Origin: Coleofasciculus sp. FACHB-1120
GTDB taxonomy: Bacteria > Cyanobacteriota > Cyanobacteriia > Cyanobacteriales > FACHB-T130
Direction: 5' to 3'
Length of the DNA stretch: 64,000 nt
NCBI RefSeq assembly: GCF_014698845.1
Contig: NZ_JACJTV010000023.1
Location: 1-64,000, forward strand
Shown: positions 28,401 to 35,759 of the stretch, piece by piece
Numbering within the stretch: position 1 is the stretch's first letter
Layout of the letters: every line of letters starts with the position of its first letter
Translations under genes and position numbers: made by a program
The notes under the pieces: generated by a model
Seen by the model: only the letters and a program-made list of their open reading frames with translations
What the model was told of the DNA's origin: nothing
Database searches by the model: none

Positions 28401-28407
28401 GAATCAT
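22438..28407 (-). CDS. Ser/Thr kinase-AAA ATPase-GAF-histidine kinase-REC hybrid
   Basis: A 1989-residue protein. Domain order: Ser/Thr kinase at about 5-270 (HKDIKPQNIII catalytic loop, IIDFSIAS); AAA/STAND-type ATPase from about 300 (Walker A GYSGIGKT near 330, Walker B-like LVIFLDDLQWAD); a long helical repeat region; GAF at about 1320-1470; histidine kinase with phospho-His in FLANMSHELRTPLNG near 1535 and ATPase motifs DTGVGMPPE and GTGLGLA; receiver with Asp in CILMDLMMP near 1821; and a C-terminal tail. In the kinase loop HRD reads HKD and the DFG site reads DFS, so Ser/Thr kinase activity may be altered. Such hybrids are typical of filamentous cyanobacteria. Confidence 0.95.
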   Translation of the reverse strand: MILPLPGYELVEALHEGINTVIYRASRQLDETSTIVKAIKAEYPTLEELTRLKHEYKILENLVDIEGIVKPLALENYQNGLALILSDFGAISLKNYISDCSLDLSEFLNIAIQLASTLAQLHSAQIIHKDIKPQNIIINPETKQVKIIDFSIASRLERENQTLGNPTLLEGTLAYMSPEQTGRMNRSLDYRTDFYSLGVTFYEMLTGELPFNATEPLELVHSHIAKMPLPPHQLNTEIPEAISKIVMKLLAKNAEDRYQSADGLKFDLEICLMKLQTTGTISDFIPGSADKAGQLLIPQKLYGREAEVATLLNTFERVSDGTGEMMLVSGYSGIGKTVLVNEVHKPIVQKRGYFIAGKFDQFKRNIPYASLIEAFQSLTLQLLTEGEAEIQLWKEKLLVALGVNGQVITDVIPEIELIIGKQPPVPELGATESQNRFSRVFKQFIGVFTTKKHPLVIFLDDLQWADSASLKLIELLIIDTDNKYLLLIGAYRDNEVFPTHPTVQTIDKIREAGATVNDIVLQPLQLLNVKELIADTLNESVQAKLLAELFFSKTQGNPFFLTQLLKTLYQEDLLVYNLRLGEWQWNIEQIQAIGITDYNVVELIARNIQKLSDETQKVLKLAACIGNTFNLEVLSVVHEESSLVTATQLWSALQAGLILPLNNEYKIPLVFSQEEAGSITLTDLKVDYKFLHDRVQQAAYSLIPNEQKKQTHLTIGQLLLQRTTPEEQKENIFALVNQLNYGTDLLHSEPEKYELAQLNLIAGQRAKAATAHESAVKYLNVGLGLLSSDSWEIQYALTFTLYLEAAEAEYLIGNFEQLTQLSDVLLKYAKTLLEKVKVYELKIQFDIAQSNLQSAIDTGVTVLEMFGIRLEQEPPQYLIIDDLADLPLMVDLDKLAAMRILKAIVTAAYLGNAAMLPPVLFTMISLSIDYGNSPESAYAYAFYGCLLCGATGDIDSGYQFGKLAIPLLKKLNCNTLKSKIICIMYALISHWKEHIRENLEPLSDGIQSGLEVGDLEFACHDAANYCNFAFFKGEQLEKLESEHEKYLVLAIKCKQDYDIGFIKIYYQLIKNFLGKAPDKLRLTGDIFNEEEMLPVIKHGNNGTLRLLYYVAQIILLYSFKDYEGTVASATLASQNANFGVGTIHNIFYNFYHSLALLALYPATQAKEKEQYLSEVAANQEKMKTWAFHAPSNFQHKYDLVEAEKARVLGQNDQAMDYYERAIKEAAEQKYIQEEALANELAAEFQLSLGREKIAKTYMTDAYYGYMKWGALAKIQDLEERYPQLIMRSPVATETPFVHTMTIASSTTTGTRTGLLDLGTVMKASVAISGEIVLPNLLDKLMKILIENAGAETGLLILSKERQLVIEAAGTPDEVQVLQSVPVSTSGQLPISVLNYVIRTQKDVVLNDASHEEIFNTDPYITQHKPKSILCAPILSQGKLSAILYLENNLIAGAFTPKRVEVLRMLSGQAAIALENARLYAHLESANQQLEEYSRTLEAKVEERTLELQEKNVHLKKAQEIAQSANRAKSDFLANMSHELRTPLNGILGYAQILKRDKSLTDLQKDGLGIIHQCGDHLLNLINDILDLSKIEARKMELHPTDFHFPEFLEGIAEICNIRAEQKGISLIYEQITQLPTGVRADEKRLRQALLNLLGNAVKFTETGGVAFKVGYYEGKIRFHVEDTGVGMPPEQLEEIFLPFQQVGDNHRKAEGTGLGLAITRQLVQMMGGEIQVQSILGKGSVFFFDLDLPEVFQYTEGSKQKQRNIAGFKGYKRKIIVADDKRENRLILVKMLLPLGFEIVEAIDGQDCLKKASEFNPDCILMDLMMPEMNGFETTRRIRQSPELKEVIVIGTSASVFDFDLNKSKEAGCNDFLPKPVRIPELLEKLQLHLGLEWVYEEDENQLETVHKKENYQFKSQGSQHSFVAPSAEEISALFDLAMKGDLKGIVERSDQLEELDIKYAPFSGELRQLAKGFQVKKIREFLRNVGKN

Positions 28408-28801
28408 TTTTAGAAGAGTATGGGTAACATCAACTGGGAATAAATTTATGGAAATCCCTAATAATAAGGATAATTCGCCACTCGATTTATCGTTCCCAAA
28501 CTGCCCTACAAATTCTCGAATCCTAAATAAAGCTCAATATTTAGACATAGAAGTTAGCATTTCTCCGCCTTCAGCTTGATGGCGCAAGCGTTTGGATAAG
28601 ATTAACCACAAAGCTACTCGGACACTGAGGAAACACGAAGTTCTTGATCTTTGTGTCTGAGTGCCTTTGTGGTTTAAAAAAGCAATTTTTTGGCAAAGGG
28701 ATTTAGAAATGGAGTTTCTGCTTGGTTCTAAGTCCTTACTTTCACGTAGCAGAGTTTACAGCCATAAATACAAATCTCAGTACAAATACTCCAGCCAAAA
28801 T
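28408..28801. other. Intergenic region upstream of the giant kinase
   Basis: About 390 bases between the kinase start and the end of the permease pseudogene. It should contain the promoter of the two-gene signalling unit. A 74-base inverted repeat (28602-28675) is described separately. A 44-codon plus-strand frame at 28448-28582 has no recognisable features. Confidence 0.45.
28602..28675. repeat. Imperfect hairpin repeat (ACCACAAAG family)
   Basis: TTAACCACAAAGCTACTCGG and its continuation pair imperfectly with 28652-28675, which reads GTGTCTGAGTGCCTTTGTGG on the plus strand. The sequence resembles short palindromic repeats dispersed through cyanobacterial genomes. No T-run follows, so a terminator role is not supported. 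Confidence 0.65.
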
Positions 28802-29902
28802 TCACACGGCTAAACTGATTTCATGTGCTTTACCTTGAAATGTTTTCACCAGTGGATAAGTCATAAATCCAATTGATAAACCTTCGGCAATTGAGTAAGT
28901 CAAAGGCATTAGGAGAATGGTCAAAAAAGAGGGAATCGATTCTGCAGGATCTTCCCAACGAATTAGACGGACATTTCCTGCCATCAAGACGCCAACAACG
29001 AGCAGTGCGGGTGCTGTGGTAAAGGCGGGAATTGCTGCCAATAAAGGAATAAAAAATATCGACAAAGTAAATAAGGCGGCGATGACAACGGCAGTAAACC
29101 CGGTGCGTCCCCCTTCCGAGACGCCAGCAGCTGACTCAATATAGGTCGTGACGGTGGAAGTTCCCAGAATTGCCCCCACGGTGGTTCCTACGGCGTCTGC
29201 CATTAGCGCTTCACTCGCGCGGGGCAGTTCCCTATTTTCATCAATGTAACCTGCCTGGGTGCCGACACCGGCGAGAGTGCCGATCGTGTCGAAAAGATCG
29301 ATGAACAGAAAAACAAAAGTGACGGTGATTAAATTCCAAATGTTAGTTTGGTTAATCTGACTCAATCCCTGGAAAGCTTGACCAAGTAAATCTCCGGGCC
29401 ACTGAGGAAGTGCGATAATTCCAGAGGGCGGGGATACGATGCGAAGAATCCATCCCAGCAAGGCAGTGGAGAGAATTCCCCATAATAGCGCTCCTTTGAC
29501 GCGGCGAGCGACAAAAGCAAATGTGATCAGAATTCCCGCAATCGCTACCAGCGTTTGCGGCTGTTGCAAGTTTCCCAAGGCAGTTTTCGTGACTGGGTTC
29601 GCCACAATAATCCCCGCACCCCCCGTTTTCAGATCGCCAGCTAAGCCGATATAAGCGATAAATAAACCAATTCCCGCCGCTGTAGCTTGTTTGAGGCATT
29701 CAGGAATGGCGCGGATAATTTGGGTGCGAATATTCGATAGCGTCAAGGCAATGAAAATTAGCCCCTCGATTAAGACAGAGCTGAGGCCAACTCGCCAATC
29801 GATTTTTAGCGCCAAAACGACAGAAAAGGCAAAAAAGGCATTCAATCCCATTCCTGGTGCGAGGGCAAACGGATAATTTGCTGTTAATCTCATCATCAAA
29901 GT

Positions 29903-29931
29903 CGCGAACTGACAAGTCAGCGCTTCGCTAT
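29903..29931. repeat. 29-base mini-palindrome repeat, copy 1
   Basis: The 29-base segment CGCGAACTGACAAGTCAGCG plus CTTCGCTAT is identical to 30118-30146. Its core CTGAC-AA-GTCAG is a perfect short palindrome flanked by GCG/CGC. Here it interrupts the permease reading frame. The sequence around it fits a 20-base insert with a 3-base CGC target duplication. Confidence 0.85.
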
Positions 29932-30117
29932 CGCGCTGGAAATTGCCGTTGCGATCGCCAACTCCCCAAATAAATCCTGCGGTTGTTCCAGAAAAATAGC
30001 ATTTGACAAAATTCCCGGATTGACTGCCAGAATATATGCCATTGTCATAAACGTGGTCACGCCTGCCAAGACTTCGGTGCGAAAGTTGGTGTGAAATTCC
30101 TCAAATTTAAAAAATCG

Positions 30118-30146
30118 CGCGAACTGACAAGTCAGCGCTTCGCTAT
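30118..30146. repeat. 29-base mini-palindrome repeat, copy 2
   Basis: Identical in all 29 bases to 29903-29931 and in the same orientation. It lies at the 5' end of the same permease gene, where it would encode NSEALTCQFA in frame, directly before the conserved ARFFKFEEF start. It may have displaced the original N-terminus. Confidence 0.85.
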
Positions 30147-30332
30147 TGCACCCTGCCACCTGTTCGGCGGGCGCGAAGATCCGTGACTGGCAACGACTTC
30201 ACTCTTGCTCAACTTATCCTTATTCATTTTTTTGTTTGACACACGCTCTACTCAGAGTAAAGTTTTATTGAGAAATTTTTGGGATGATGCTACACAGTTT
30301 GGAAATGCCTTGAAGCGTTTGAGCAGGTTTTT

Positions 30333-31964
30333 ATGTTCTTGTTAAACAAACGTTCTATCAGCCAACGGTGGTTCTGGATTGGAATGGCTGGCGTATTCTT
30401 GGTTTCGTTTGCCCTGCGCTTTTGGGGGCTAGAACGATTTAATACTTTAGTGTTTGATGAAGTTTACTATGCAAAGTTTGCCAACAACTATTTAACCCGG
30501 ACTCCCTTTTTTGATGGACATCCCCCTTTGAGCAAGTACATCATTGCCGTGGGGATGTGGATAGGCGATCGCTTGCCGTTCGGGAAAGATACGATGAACG
30601 GGTTGACGGGTTCTCTGCATTCCCCTTGGAGTTACCGTTGGCTAAATGCCCTGACTGGCTCGTTTATTCCCTTAGTGCTGGGAGGAATCGCCTATCAACT
30701 CACTTATCGGCGCAGCTATGCGTTAATCGCTGCTATCTTTGCCGCCGCCGATGGTTTATTCCTGGTGGAGTCGCGCTATGCCCTGAATAACGTTTATCTG
30801 GTTATTTTTGGGCTGTTAGGACAGTGGTTTTTCTTATTAGGACTCGCAAATCAAGCGATGCGGCGCTGGTTTTGGTTAGCGCTAGCCGGTATTTTTTTCG
30901 GAGCGTCAGTGGCTATCAAGTGGAATGGCTTGTGGTTTCTGTTAGGTGCCTACTTTATGTGGGGTTTTGCCTGGGCGATGCAATGGGTGCAACAGGCAAT
31001 GGACAAAAGGAGCAAAAAAGCTGGAGAACCTGGCAGTAGAGGAGCTGAGGAGCAGAGGCGATTTTTTCCTCATTCCTCACGCCAGACTCCTAACTCCTTA
31101 GTCCTAACCCCTGACTCCTCACTCCTAACGCCTAACCCTTCAGTCTTCAGTCCTCAGTCCTCAGCCCTGACTCTGACACCGTTGCAAAACCTGACGCAGC
31201 TGAATTTACTACACGTTTTAGTAAATTTAGCAATCATCCCATTCCTTTTTTACGCCGTTAGCTGGATTCCTCACATTCAACTCAACCCAGAATTTGGATT
31301 TTGGGAGGTGCAAAGGCAAATTCTGGCATACCACCAACGAGTGGGTGATGGGCCGACAATTCATCCTTACTGTTCCAGATGGTACACCTGGCTGTTGATG
31401 CTGCGCCCGGTGGCGTACTTTTACCAAACGGCTCAAAATACGAGTGCGACGGTACCCCAATTCCCGCCTTTGCCAAGAGGGACAGGCAATGTGATTTACG
31501 ATGTCCACGCGATGGGGAACCCAGTTCTGTGGATTCTTTCAACGGCGGCAATTTTACTGCTGCTGTTTTTGCTAGCTCAACACTTCTTGACTGGCAAAGG
31601 GTGGAAAATTACCCCAAGCGCCTCAACTTGGATTGCCTTGTACTTGGTTCTGAACTGGCTGGCGAATGTGCTGCCTTGGGTACGGGTAACTCGCTGCACG
31701 TTTTTGTACCATTACATGGGAGCGTCTGTGTTTGCAGGGTTGGCACTTGCCTGGATTGTCGATAGGTGGCTGCAAAGTCCGGCGCGTCAGTTAAGAGCGA
31801 TCGCGCTGACGGTAATTTTTGCGATCTTGGCAGCTTTTGTGTTCTGGATGCCAATCTATTTAGGTTTGCCCTTATCCCCCAGACATTATCAAATCTTGAT
31901 ACCGCGCTTCAATGTTCGGTATTTGCCACCTTGGTTGCGCCAGTGGGTGCCCAATTGGATTTAG
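30333..31964 (+). CDS. PMT-family membrane glycosyltransferase
   Basis: A 543-residue GT-C protein resembling protein O-mannosyltransferases. Helix 1 is followed by the catalytic-type FDEVYYAKFANNY near residue 40, and GHPPLSKYII follows near 62. Ten or so membrane segments come after that. Another family feature is the large loop ending in IHPYCSRWYTWLLMLRP near residue 345. It would transfer mannose or a similar sugar from a polyprenyl phosphate to secreted proteins. Residues of about 228-282 are a low-complexity stretch derived from an intergenic repeat. The ATG at 30333 gives a normal signal-anchor start. Confidence 0.85.
   Translation: MFLLNKRSISQRWFWIGMAGVFLVSFALRFWGLERFNTLVFDEVYYAKFANNYLTRTPFFDGHPPLSKYIIAVGMWIGDRLPFGKDTMNGLTGSLHSPWSYRWLNALTGSFIPLVLGGIAYQLTYRRSYALIAAIFAAADGLFLVESRYALNNVYLVIFGLLGQWFFLLGLANQAMRRWFWLALAGIFFGASVAIKWNGLWFLLGAYFMWGFAWAMQWVQQAMDKRSKKAGEPGSRGAEEQRRFFPHSSRQTPNSLVLTPDSSLLTPNPSVFSPQSSALTLTPLQNLTQLNLLHVLVNLAIIPFLFYAVSWIPHIQLNPEFGFWEVQRQILAYHQRVGDGPTIHPYCSRWYTWLLMLRPVAYFYQTAQNTSATVPQFPPLPRGTGNVIYDVHAMGNPVLWILSTAAILLLLFLLAQHFLTGKGWKITPSASTWIALYLVLNWLANVLPWVRVTRCTFLYHYMGASVFAGLALAWIVDRWLQSPARQLRAIALTVIFAILAAFVFWMPIYLGLPLSPRHYQILIPRFNVRYLPPWLRQWVPNWI
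31010..31180 (+). repeat. Intergenic-type repeat inserted in coding sequence
   Basis: The DNA shows runs of GGAGCTGAGGAGCAG and then many near-copies of ACTCCT/CAGTCCT (for example GACTCCTCACTCCTAACGCC). This repeat text is common in cyanobacterial spacers and also seen at 56370-56415. Here it is read in frame and adds a Ser/Thr/Pro-rich loop to a membrane glycosyltransferase. Confidence 0.75.
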
Positions 31965-32046
31965 GAAAGTCTTGAAGGTTGAGGGTTGAGTAATGAGTTT
32001 GAAATTTCCCTGTTTCTCTCACCATTAAAAACTCAACCCTCAAAAT

Positions 32047-32682
32047 TCAATTTCTGATGAATAAAGCGCGATAAACGGGTTCGTCGCGAGAAAGAGTAGT
32101 GATTTCGCGTTCAGTTGGTACTGGTAGGGGATTCGTGTCTAACCAGTCGTCACCACCCTGTCTTTGGAAAGCTGGGGAAGAAGAGAAGCGATCGCGCATT
32201 TCTACTGCGATCGCCTCAACATCTGACTGAACAAAAACCACTCCTCCACTAACCAGGTACTTTGCCAGAACTTCTAGCATTTCTGGCTGCACCACGCGGC
32301 GTTTGGCGTGTCGATTTTTAAACCACGGATCGGGAAATTGAATCGTGACGCGCTGCAAGGTGCCGACTGGCAAAGAACTCAAAATAGGATTTAATGAGTT
32401 ATTGGCATTACAAAATAAGTAGTGAAGATTTTCTAATTGCGCCTGCTGTTTCCATTCATTAGCTTCTTCTACCAACGTTTCTCGAATTTCTAAACCCAGA
32501 TAATTCCAATCGGGTTCTACAGTCGCCATTTTCAACAAAAACCGCCCCTTAGCACACCCAATATCTAAATGCAGCGGCTTCGTCGGATCGGCATAAATAT
32601 TCTGCCAGTCAGGAGGATTTACCGGCGTTTGATACTTGGAGGAAAGTGGATTAACGTGTTGGCGAACTCGGACGGGTGACAA
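32047..32682 (-). CDS. trmB: tRNA (guanine-N7)-methyltransferase TrmB
   Basis: A 211-residue methyltransferase that makes m7G at position 46 of tRNA. The AdoMet site reads [17 protein letters not shown] near residue 38. The family signature [16 protein letters not shown] lies near residue 115, and [10 protein letters not shown] near the C-terminus is the usual end motif with its conserved Thr and Glu. The length is normal. It is convergent with the PMT-type gene. The start ATG at 32682 gives the usual short N-terminus. Confidence 0.95.
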   Translation of the reverse strand: MSPVRVRQHVNPLSSKYQTPVNPPDWQNIYADPTKPLHLDIGCAKGRFLLKMATVEPDWNYLGLEIRETLVEEANEWKQQAQLENLHYLFCNANNSLNPILSSLPVGTLQRVTIQFPDPWFKNRHAKRRVVQPEMLEVLAKYLVSGGVVFVQSDVEAIAVEMRDRFSSSPAFQRQGGDDWLDTNPLPVPTEREITTLSRDEPVYRALFIRN

Positions 32683-32770
32683 TATGAAACTCCTTTTTTG
32701 GATGTTAGCGATTCAGCAAGTCAATATCATTCAATACAAAGTTTTTACCGCTCCCTAACCCTTTCCTAAA

Positions 32771-32940
32771 AGGCTACGGTGTATACACAAGTCTTCTTGA
32801 ACTTGCAAGTCCCATTTTGATCCCCCCAACCCCCCTTGAAAAGAGGGGCGAATTAAGTCAAAGTCCCCCTTAAAAAGGGGAATTTAGGGGGATCAATCAA
32901 CGTTTTGCTACTTAATAAAAGATATGTGTACACGGTAAAG
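32771..32940. mobile_element. MITE-like element with terminal inverted repeats
   Basis: The left end GGCTACGGTGTATACACAAG (from 32772) pairs imperfectly with the right end, whose reverse complement reads CTTTACCGTGTACACATATC. Inside lies a second inverted repeat, TTGATCCCCC at 32817-32826 against GGGGGATCAA at 32887-32896, filled with runs of C and G. There is no ORF. Size and structure fit a non-autonomous miniature element. The C-rich core is also a common cyanobacterial palindrome family. Confidence 0.65.
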
Positions 32941-33079
32941 CAGGGAAGAGGGTTGGGGGTTAGGTTTTGATGCCAACTTGGCGAGCTACTGCTTCGCGTG
33001 CGGAAGAGAATGTAGCAAAGGTTATGATCGACGGGGATCGCTATTATTACATTCCCTCGTCCATTTTTGCGTTGGCGCT

Positions 33080-34180
33080 ATGAGTCTCAATTTTCGTTTT
33101 GCTGTCATCAGTGACTTACACATCGCACTTCCTAACACGATTACGGATCATCCCAGCCGTTTTCACATGGTAGAAGTCAGTATCCCAGCATTGGAGATTG
33201 TACTGAGTCATCTGGAACAACTCAACTTAGATTTTCTGTTGATACCGGGAGACTTAACGCAGGACGGGGAACCAGAAAATCATGCTTGGCTGCAAAAACG
33301 TCTCTTGAAGCTACCTTTCCCAGTCTACGTGGTGCCGGGGAATCATGATGTACCCAGTTTACTACCCACTGATAGCACCATTGGACTCCAAGAGTTTCCC
33401 CACTATTACCAACAGTTTGGCTACGAGAATCTAGAGCAACTGTATTACACGAGTCAAATTCTACCCGGAGTGCGCTTAATTGGGCTGAATTCCAATAATT
33501 TTAGCGATCGCGGAAAACAGATAGGGCGTTTGGATGATACTCAGTTGGCATGGCTGCAACAACATCTGAAAGAGATTGATGATGAGTTAGTGATGGTGAT
33601 GGTGCATCACAATATCGTCGAGCATCTACCCGGACAATCCAGCCACCAGTTAGGGCGTCGGTATATGCTGGAGAATGCGCCAGTGCTGCTGCAAATACTC
33701 CGCGAGGCGGGGGTAAATCTAATTTTTACAGGGCATTTGCATATTCAGGATATTGCTCGCGATCGCGGTGTTTATGACATCACCACAGGTTCTCTGGTTA
33801 GCTATCCTCATCCCTACCGGATTTTGAACTTCCGCACCGATAACCAAGGCAAAAAATCCTTGCAGATTGAGTCGCATCGGGTGGAATCTGTCCCCCATTT
33901 CCCAACGCTGCCACAATTCTCACGAGATTGGATGGGCGATCGCTCGCTTCCCTTCATGCTCAAGTTGCTGACTGAGCCACCCTTAAATATCCCGATGACA
34001 GAGGCAGAGGGACTCGCCCCCAATTTACGCTATTTCTGGGCAGATGTTGCCAAGGGGGATGCTTTATTTGATTTCTCCCACTTCCCCCCAGTCGCCAAGC
34101 ATTATTTCGAGTCATTTGGCGCGATCGCTCCCGATGGCACCCCCGCCCTCATCGACAATTCCACAACTTTATCTCTTTAA
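33080..34180 (+). CDS. Metallophosphoesterase (CpdA-like)
   Basis: A 366-residue calcineurin-like phosphoesterase with the full set of metal-binding motifs: AVISDLHIA at the N-terminus (D-x-H), LLIPGDLTQDG (G-D), VVPGNHDVPS (G-N-H-D), MVHHNIVEH, and FTGHLHIQD (G-H-x-H). Class III cyclic-nucleotide phosphodiesterases share this pattern, but other phosphoester substrates are possible. I chose ATG 33080, where the conserved domain begins. A longer frame from a TTG at 32978 adds 34 residues without family support. Confidence 0.88.
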   Translation: MSLNFRFAVISDLHIALPNTITDHPSRFHMVEVSIPALEIVLSHLEQLNLDFLLIPGDLTQDGEPENHAWLQKRLLKLPFPVYVVPGNHDVPSLLPTDSTIGLQEFPHYYQQFGYENLEQLYYTSQILPGVRLIGLNSNNFSDRGKQIGRLDDTQLAWLQQHLKEIDDELVMVMVHHNIVEHLPGQSSHQLGRRYMLENAPVLLQILREAGVNLIFTGHLHIQDIARDRGVYDITTGSLVSYPHPYRILNFRTDNQGKKSLQIESHRVESVPHFPTLPQFSRDWMGDRSLPFMLKLLTEPPLNIPMTEAEGLAPNLRYFWADVAKGDALFDFSHFPPVAKHYFESFGAIAPDGTPALIDNSTTLSL

Positions 34181-34320
34181 CCTAATTCACCAGCTATTTA
34201 ATCTACCTTTAGTAGGATGCTGTTCAAACTTTACCTTCAGTAGAGTTTGACTAAAGTGGTATAACATTGATTAAGCTTTTTTCAGTCTAGATATAAGTCT
34301 CTAAATCCACGCTCTACATC

Positions 34321-34512
34321 GTGACCTTAACAGTAGACCAACGAAACTGGATAGAAGAAAGTCGTCATAGCCATCGCGGAAGTGCCATGTTGTTTGCGCC
34401 GATGGTGGAATTCAACGTGATGGCTGAGATTGGAGATACCCCACCATAGTTGAGTCACAGCGATTTAGAGGCGATGCTAAACAAGAAGGCGATCGCATTG
34501 GAAAATTACTGA
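34321..34512 (+). pseudogene. Possible gene remnant with an internal TAG
   Basis: From GTG 34321 a frame reads MTLTVDQRNWIEESRHSH and continues to FAPMVEFNVMAEIGDTPP. It meets TAG at 34447, then runs on in the same frame as LSHSDLEAMLNKKAIALENY to TGA at 34510. Composition is protein-like on both sides of the stop. I do not recognise a family. It is probably a decayed small gene. Confidence 0.3.
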
Positions 34513-34874
34513 ATCGATTTTCCTGATTTTCCTAAAACTTATGCAGGTGCAACTGATAACTCTGCCTGCTCATAGTAACTATCTCTAAAGCTAAATTTCT
34601 TAGGATTTTAAGCTTCTTTGACTTGCAGAAATTAGAGAGTAATTCTGGTAAAAGATTGTTGTATCTATCACCATCACTCTTGGCATGACTGTGATTAGTA
34701 GAACTCCAGCTTTGCTAGTATCTTTCCTTCAATTACTAACGCAGGTTAATGACTTGAAATCAAAAACAAGGTTCTTCTGATTAACCCGCACTAATTTGGC
34801 TCAAAAGATAGTTGCTCTCATAAATCATCAAGGATTAATTTTAGTAAAAAAGATGATTTTGGAGTGCATTTGCC
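34513..34874. other. Intergenic region before the first acyltransferase
   Basis: About 360 AT-rich bases. It should contain the promoter for the two hexapeptide acyltransferase genes. I see no ORF, hairpin with T-run or RNA gene. A GGAG at 34860-34863 is too far from the GTG start at 34875 to be an ideal ribosome site. Confidence 0.4.
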
Positions 34875-35639
34875 GTGAGTATCGACATATCTTCTAAAAA
34901 TTTTCACCGCGAATCCTCAATACAGAATCCTCAAGTACCGTCACGTCGGTCGCGAGTAAAAGAAGCTGTATTAATGAACCTAATCGGCGGGATTCGGCGA
35001 CCTCTAGGCCCCTTGTTGCGGAGATTACTATACCCCATTATTTTGGATCAAGTAGGCAAATCTCTATACATTCAAGCTGGGGTTGAACTTGTCGGTGCTA
35101 GTTGTATTGAAATTGGAAATAATGTCAAACTTCTTCGAGACGTTCGCCTCAATGCTTGCGGAAAAAATAGTAAAATTTCTCTGAAAGATTTAGTCTGTCT
35201 CGATCGCGGCGTTGATATTAACGTGACGGAACACGGGAACTGCCAAATTGAGATTGGTGAACGGACACATATTTCTCCCTATACCTGTTTAGGTGGTCCC
35301 GGTAATATCAAAATTGGCAAGTTCTGTTTAATTGCATCACACGTGGGAATTTATGCTAACAATCATAACTTTGCCGATCCTACAGTTTATATATGGAAGC
35401 AAGGAGTCACTTGCAAAGGAATTACCATCGAAGATGACTGCTGGCTAGGTACTGGAGTGAAAGTGCTGGATGGGGTCACGATTGGTCGCGGAAGTATCAT
35501 CGGTGCAGGTGCAGTTGTTACAAAAGATATTCCCCCTTGCTCAATTGCAGTAGGAGTTCCTGCTAAAGTCATTTCTCAGCGAAATTCTATTAGCAATCCC
35601 TCAGCAAAGGAAGTGGGTGTTCAAGTTACAGACTCCTAA
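34875..35639 (+). CDS. Hexapeptide-repeat acyltransferase (LbH), paralog A
   Basis: A 254-residue left-handed beta-helix transferase with a GTG start. Hexapeptide turns run from about residue 75 to 240 (IEIGNNVKLL, IGERTHISPY, IEDDCWLGTGVKVLDGVTIG, GAGAVVTKDIPP). The catalytic His is likely in ANNHNF near residue 160. Such enzymes O- or N-acetylate sugars in cell-surface glycans. It is about 60% similar by eye to the next gene and probably arose by tandem duplication. The spacing of about 120 bases could allow co-transcription. Confidence 0.85.
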   Translation: MSIDISSKNFHRESSIQNPQVPSRRSRVKEAVLMNLIGGIRRPLGPLLRRLLYPIILDQVGKSLYIQAGVELVGASCIEIGNNVKLLRDVRLNACGKNSKISLKDLVCLDRGVDINVTEHGNCQIEIGERTHISPYTCLGGPGNIKIGKFCLIASHVGIYANNHNFADPTVYIWKQGVTCKGITIEDDCWLGTGVKVLDGVTIGRGSIIGAGAVVTKDIPPCSIAVGVPAKVISQRNSISNPSAKEVGVQVTDS

Positions 35640-35759
35640 ACTTTTAATCAGGTCGAAAGCAGTATTGAGCCAGCAATACTGCTTTCACTCAAACAGACCA
35701 TTCCGGCTAAAAATCATTCGATATCTGGTTTAAAAAAGTCAGCTTTGGGGGAAATCGTA

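Larger units (their letters stand above)
28802..30159 (-). pseudogene. NCS2/AzgA-type purine permease, broken by a 23-base insertion
   Basis: The N-terminal 80 codons (GTG start at 30159) read ARFFKFEEFHTNFRTEVLAG and MTMAYILAVNPGIL, and stop at 29917. The rest of the protein, from TLMMRLTANYPFALAPGMGL to the C-terminus at 28802, is intact in another frame: it has the FALAPGMGLNAFF and DLFDTIGTLAGV motifs of hypoxanthine/guanine/adenine permeases. Removing 23 bases at 29903-29925 restores a continuous frame across SSAIA-TLMM. The insert is a small palindrome. This therefore looks like a recent inactivation of a proton-driven purine importer, unless slippage rescues it. Confidence 0.85.

Noticed and set aside
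28448-28582. 44-codon plus-strand frame upstream of the giant kinase
   Set aside because: No ribosome site, low-complexity composition and no recognisable motif.
32978-33079. N-terminal extension of the phosphoesterase from a TTG
   Set aside because: The 34 extra residues are Cys-rich and unlike the family; ATG 33080 begins exactly at the conserved domain.
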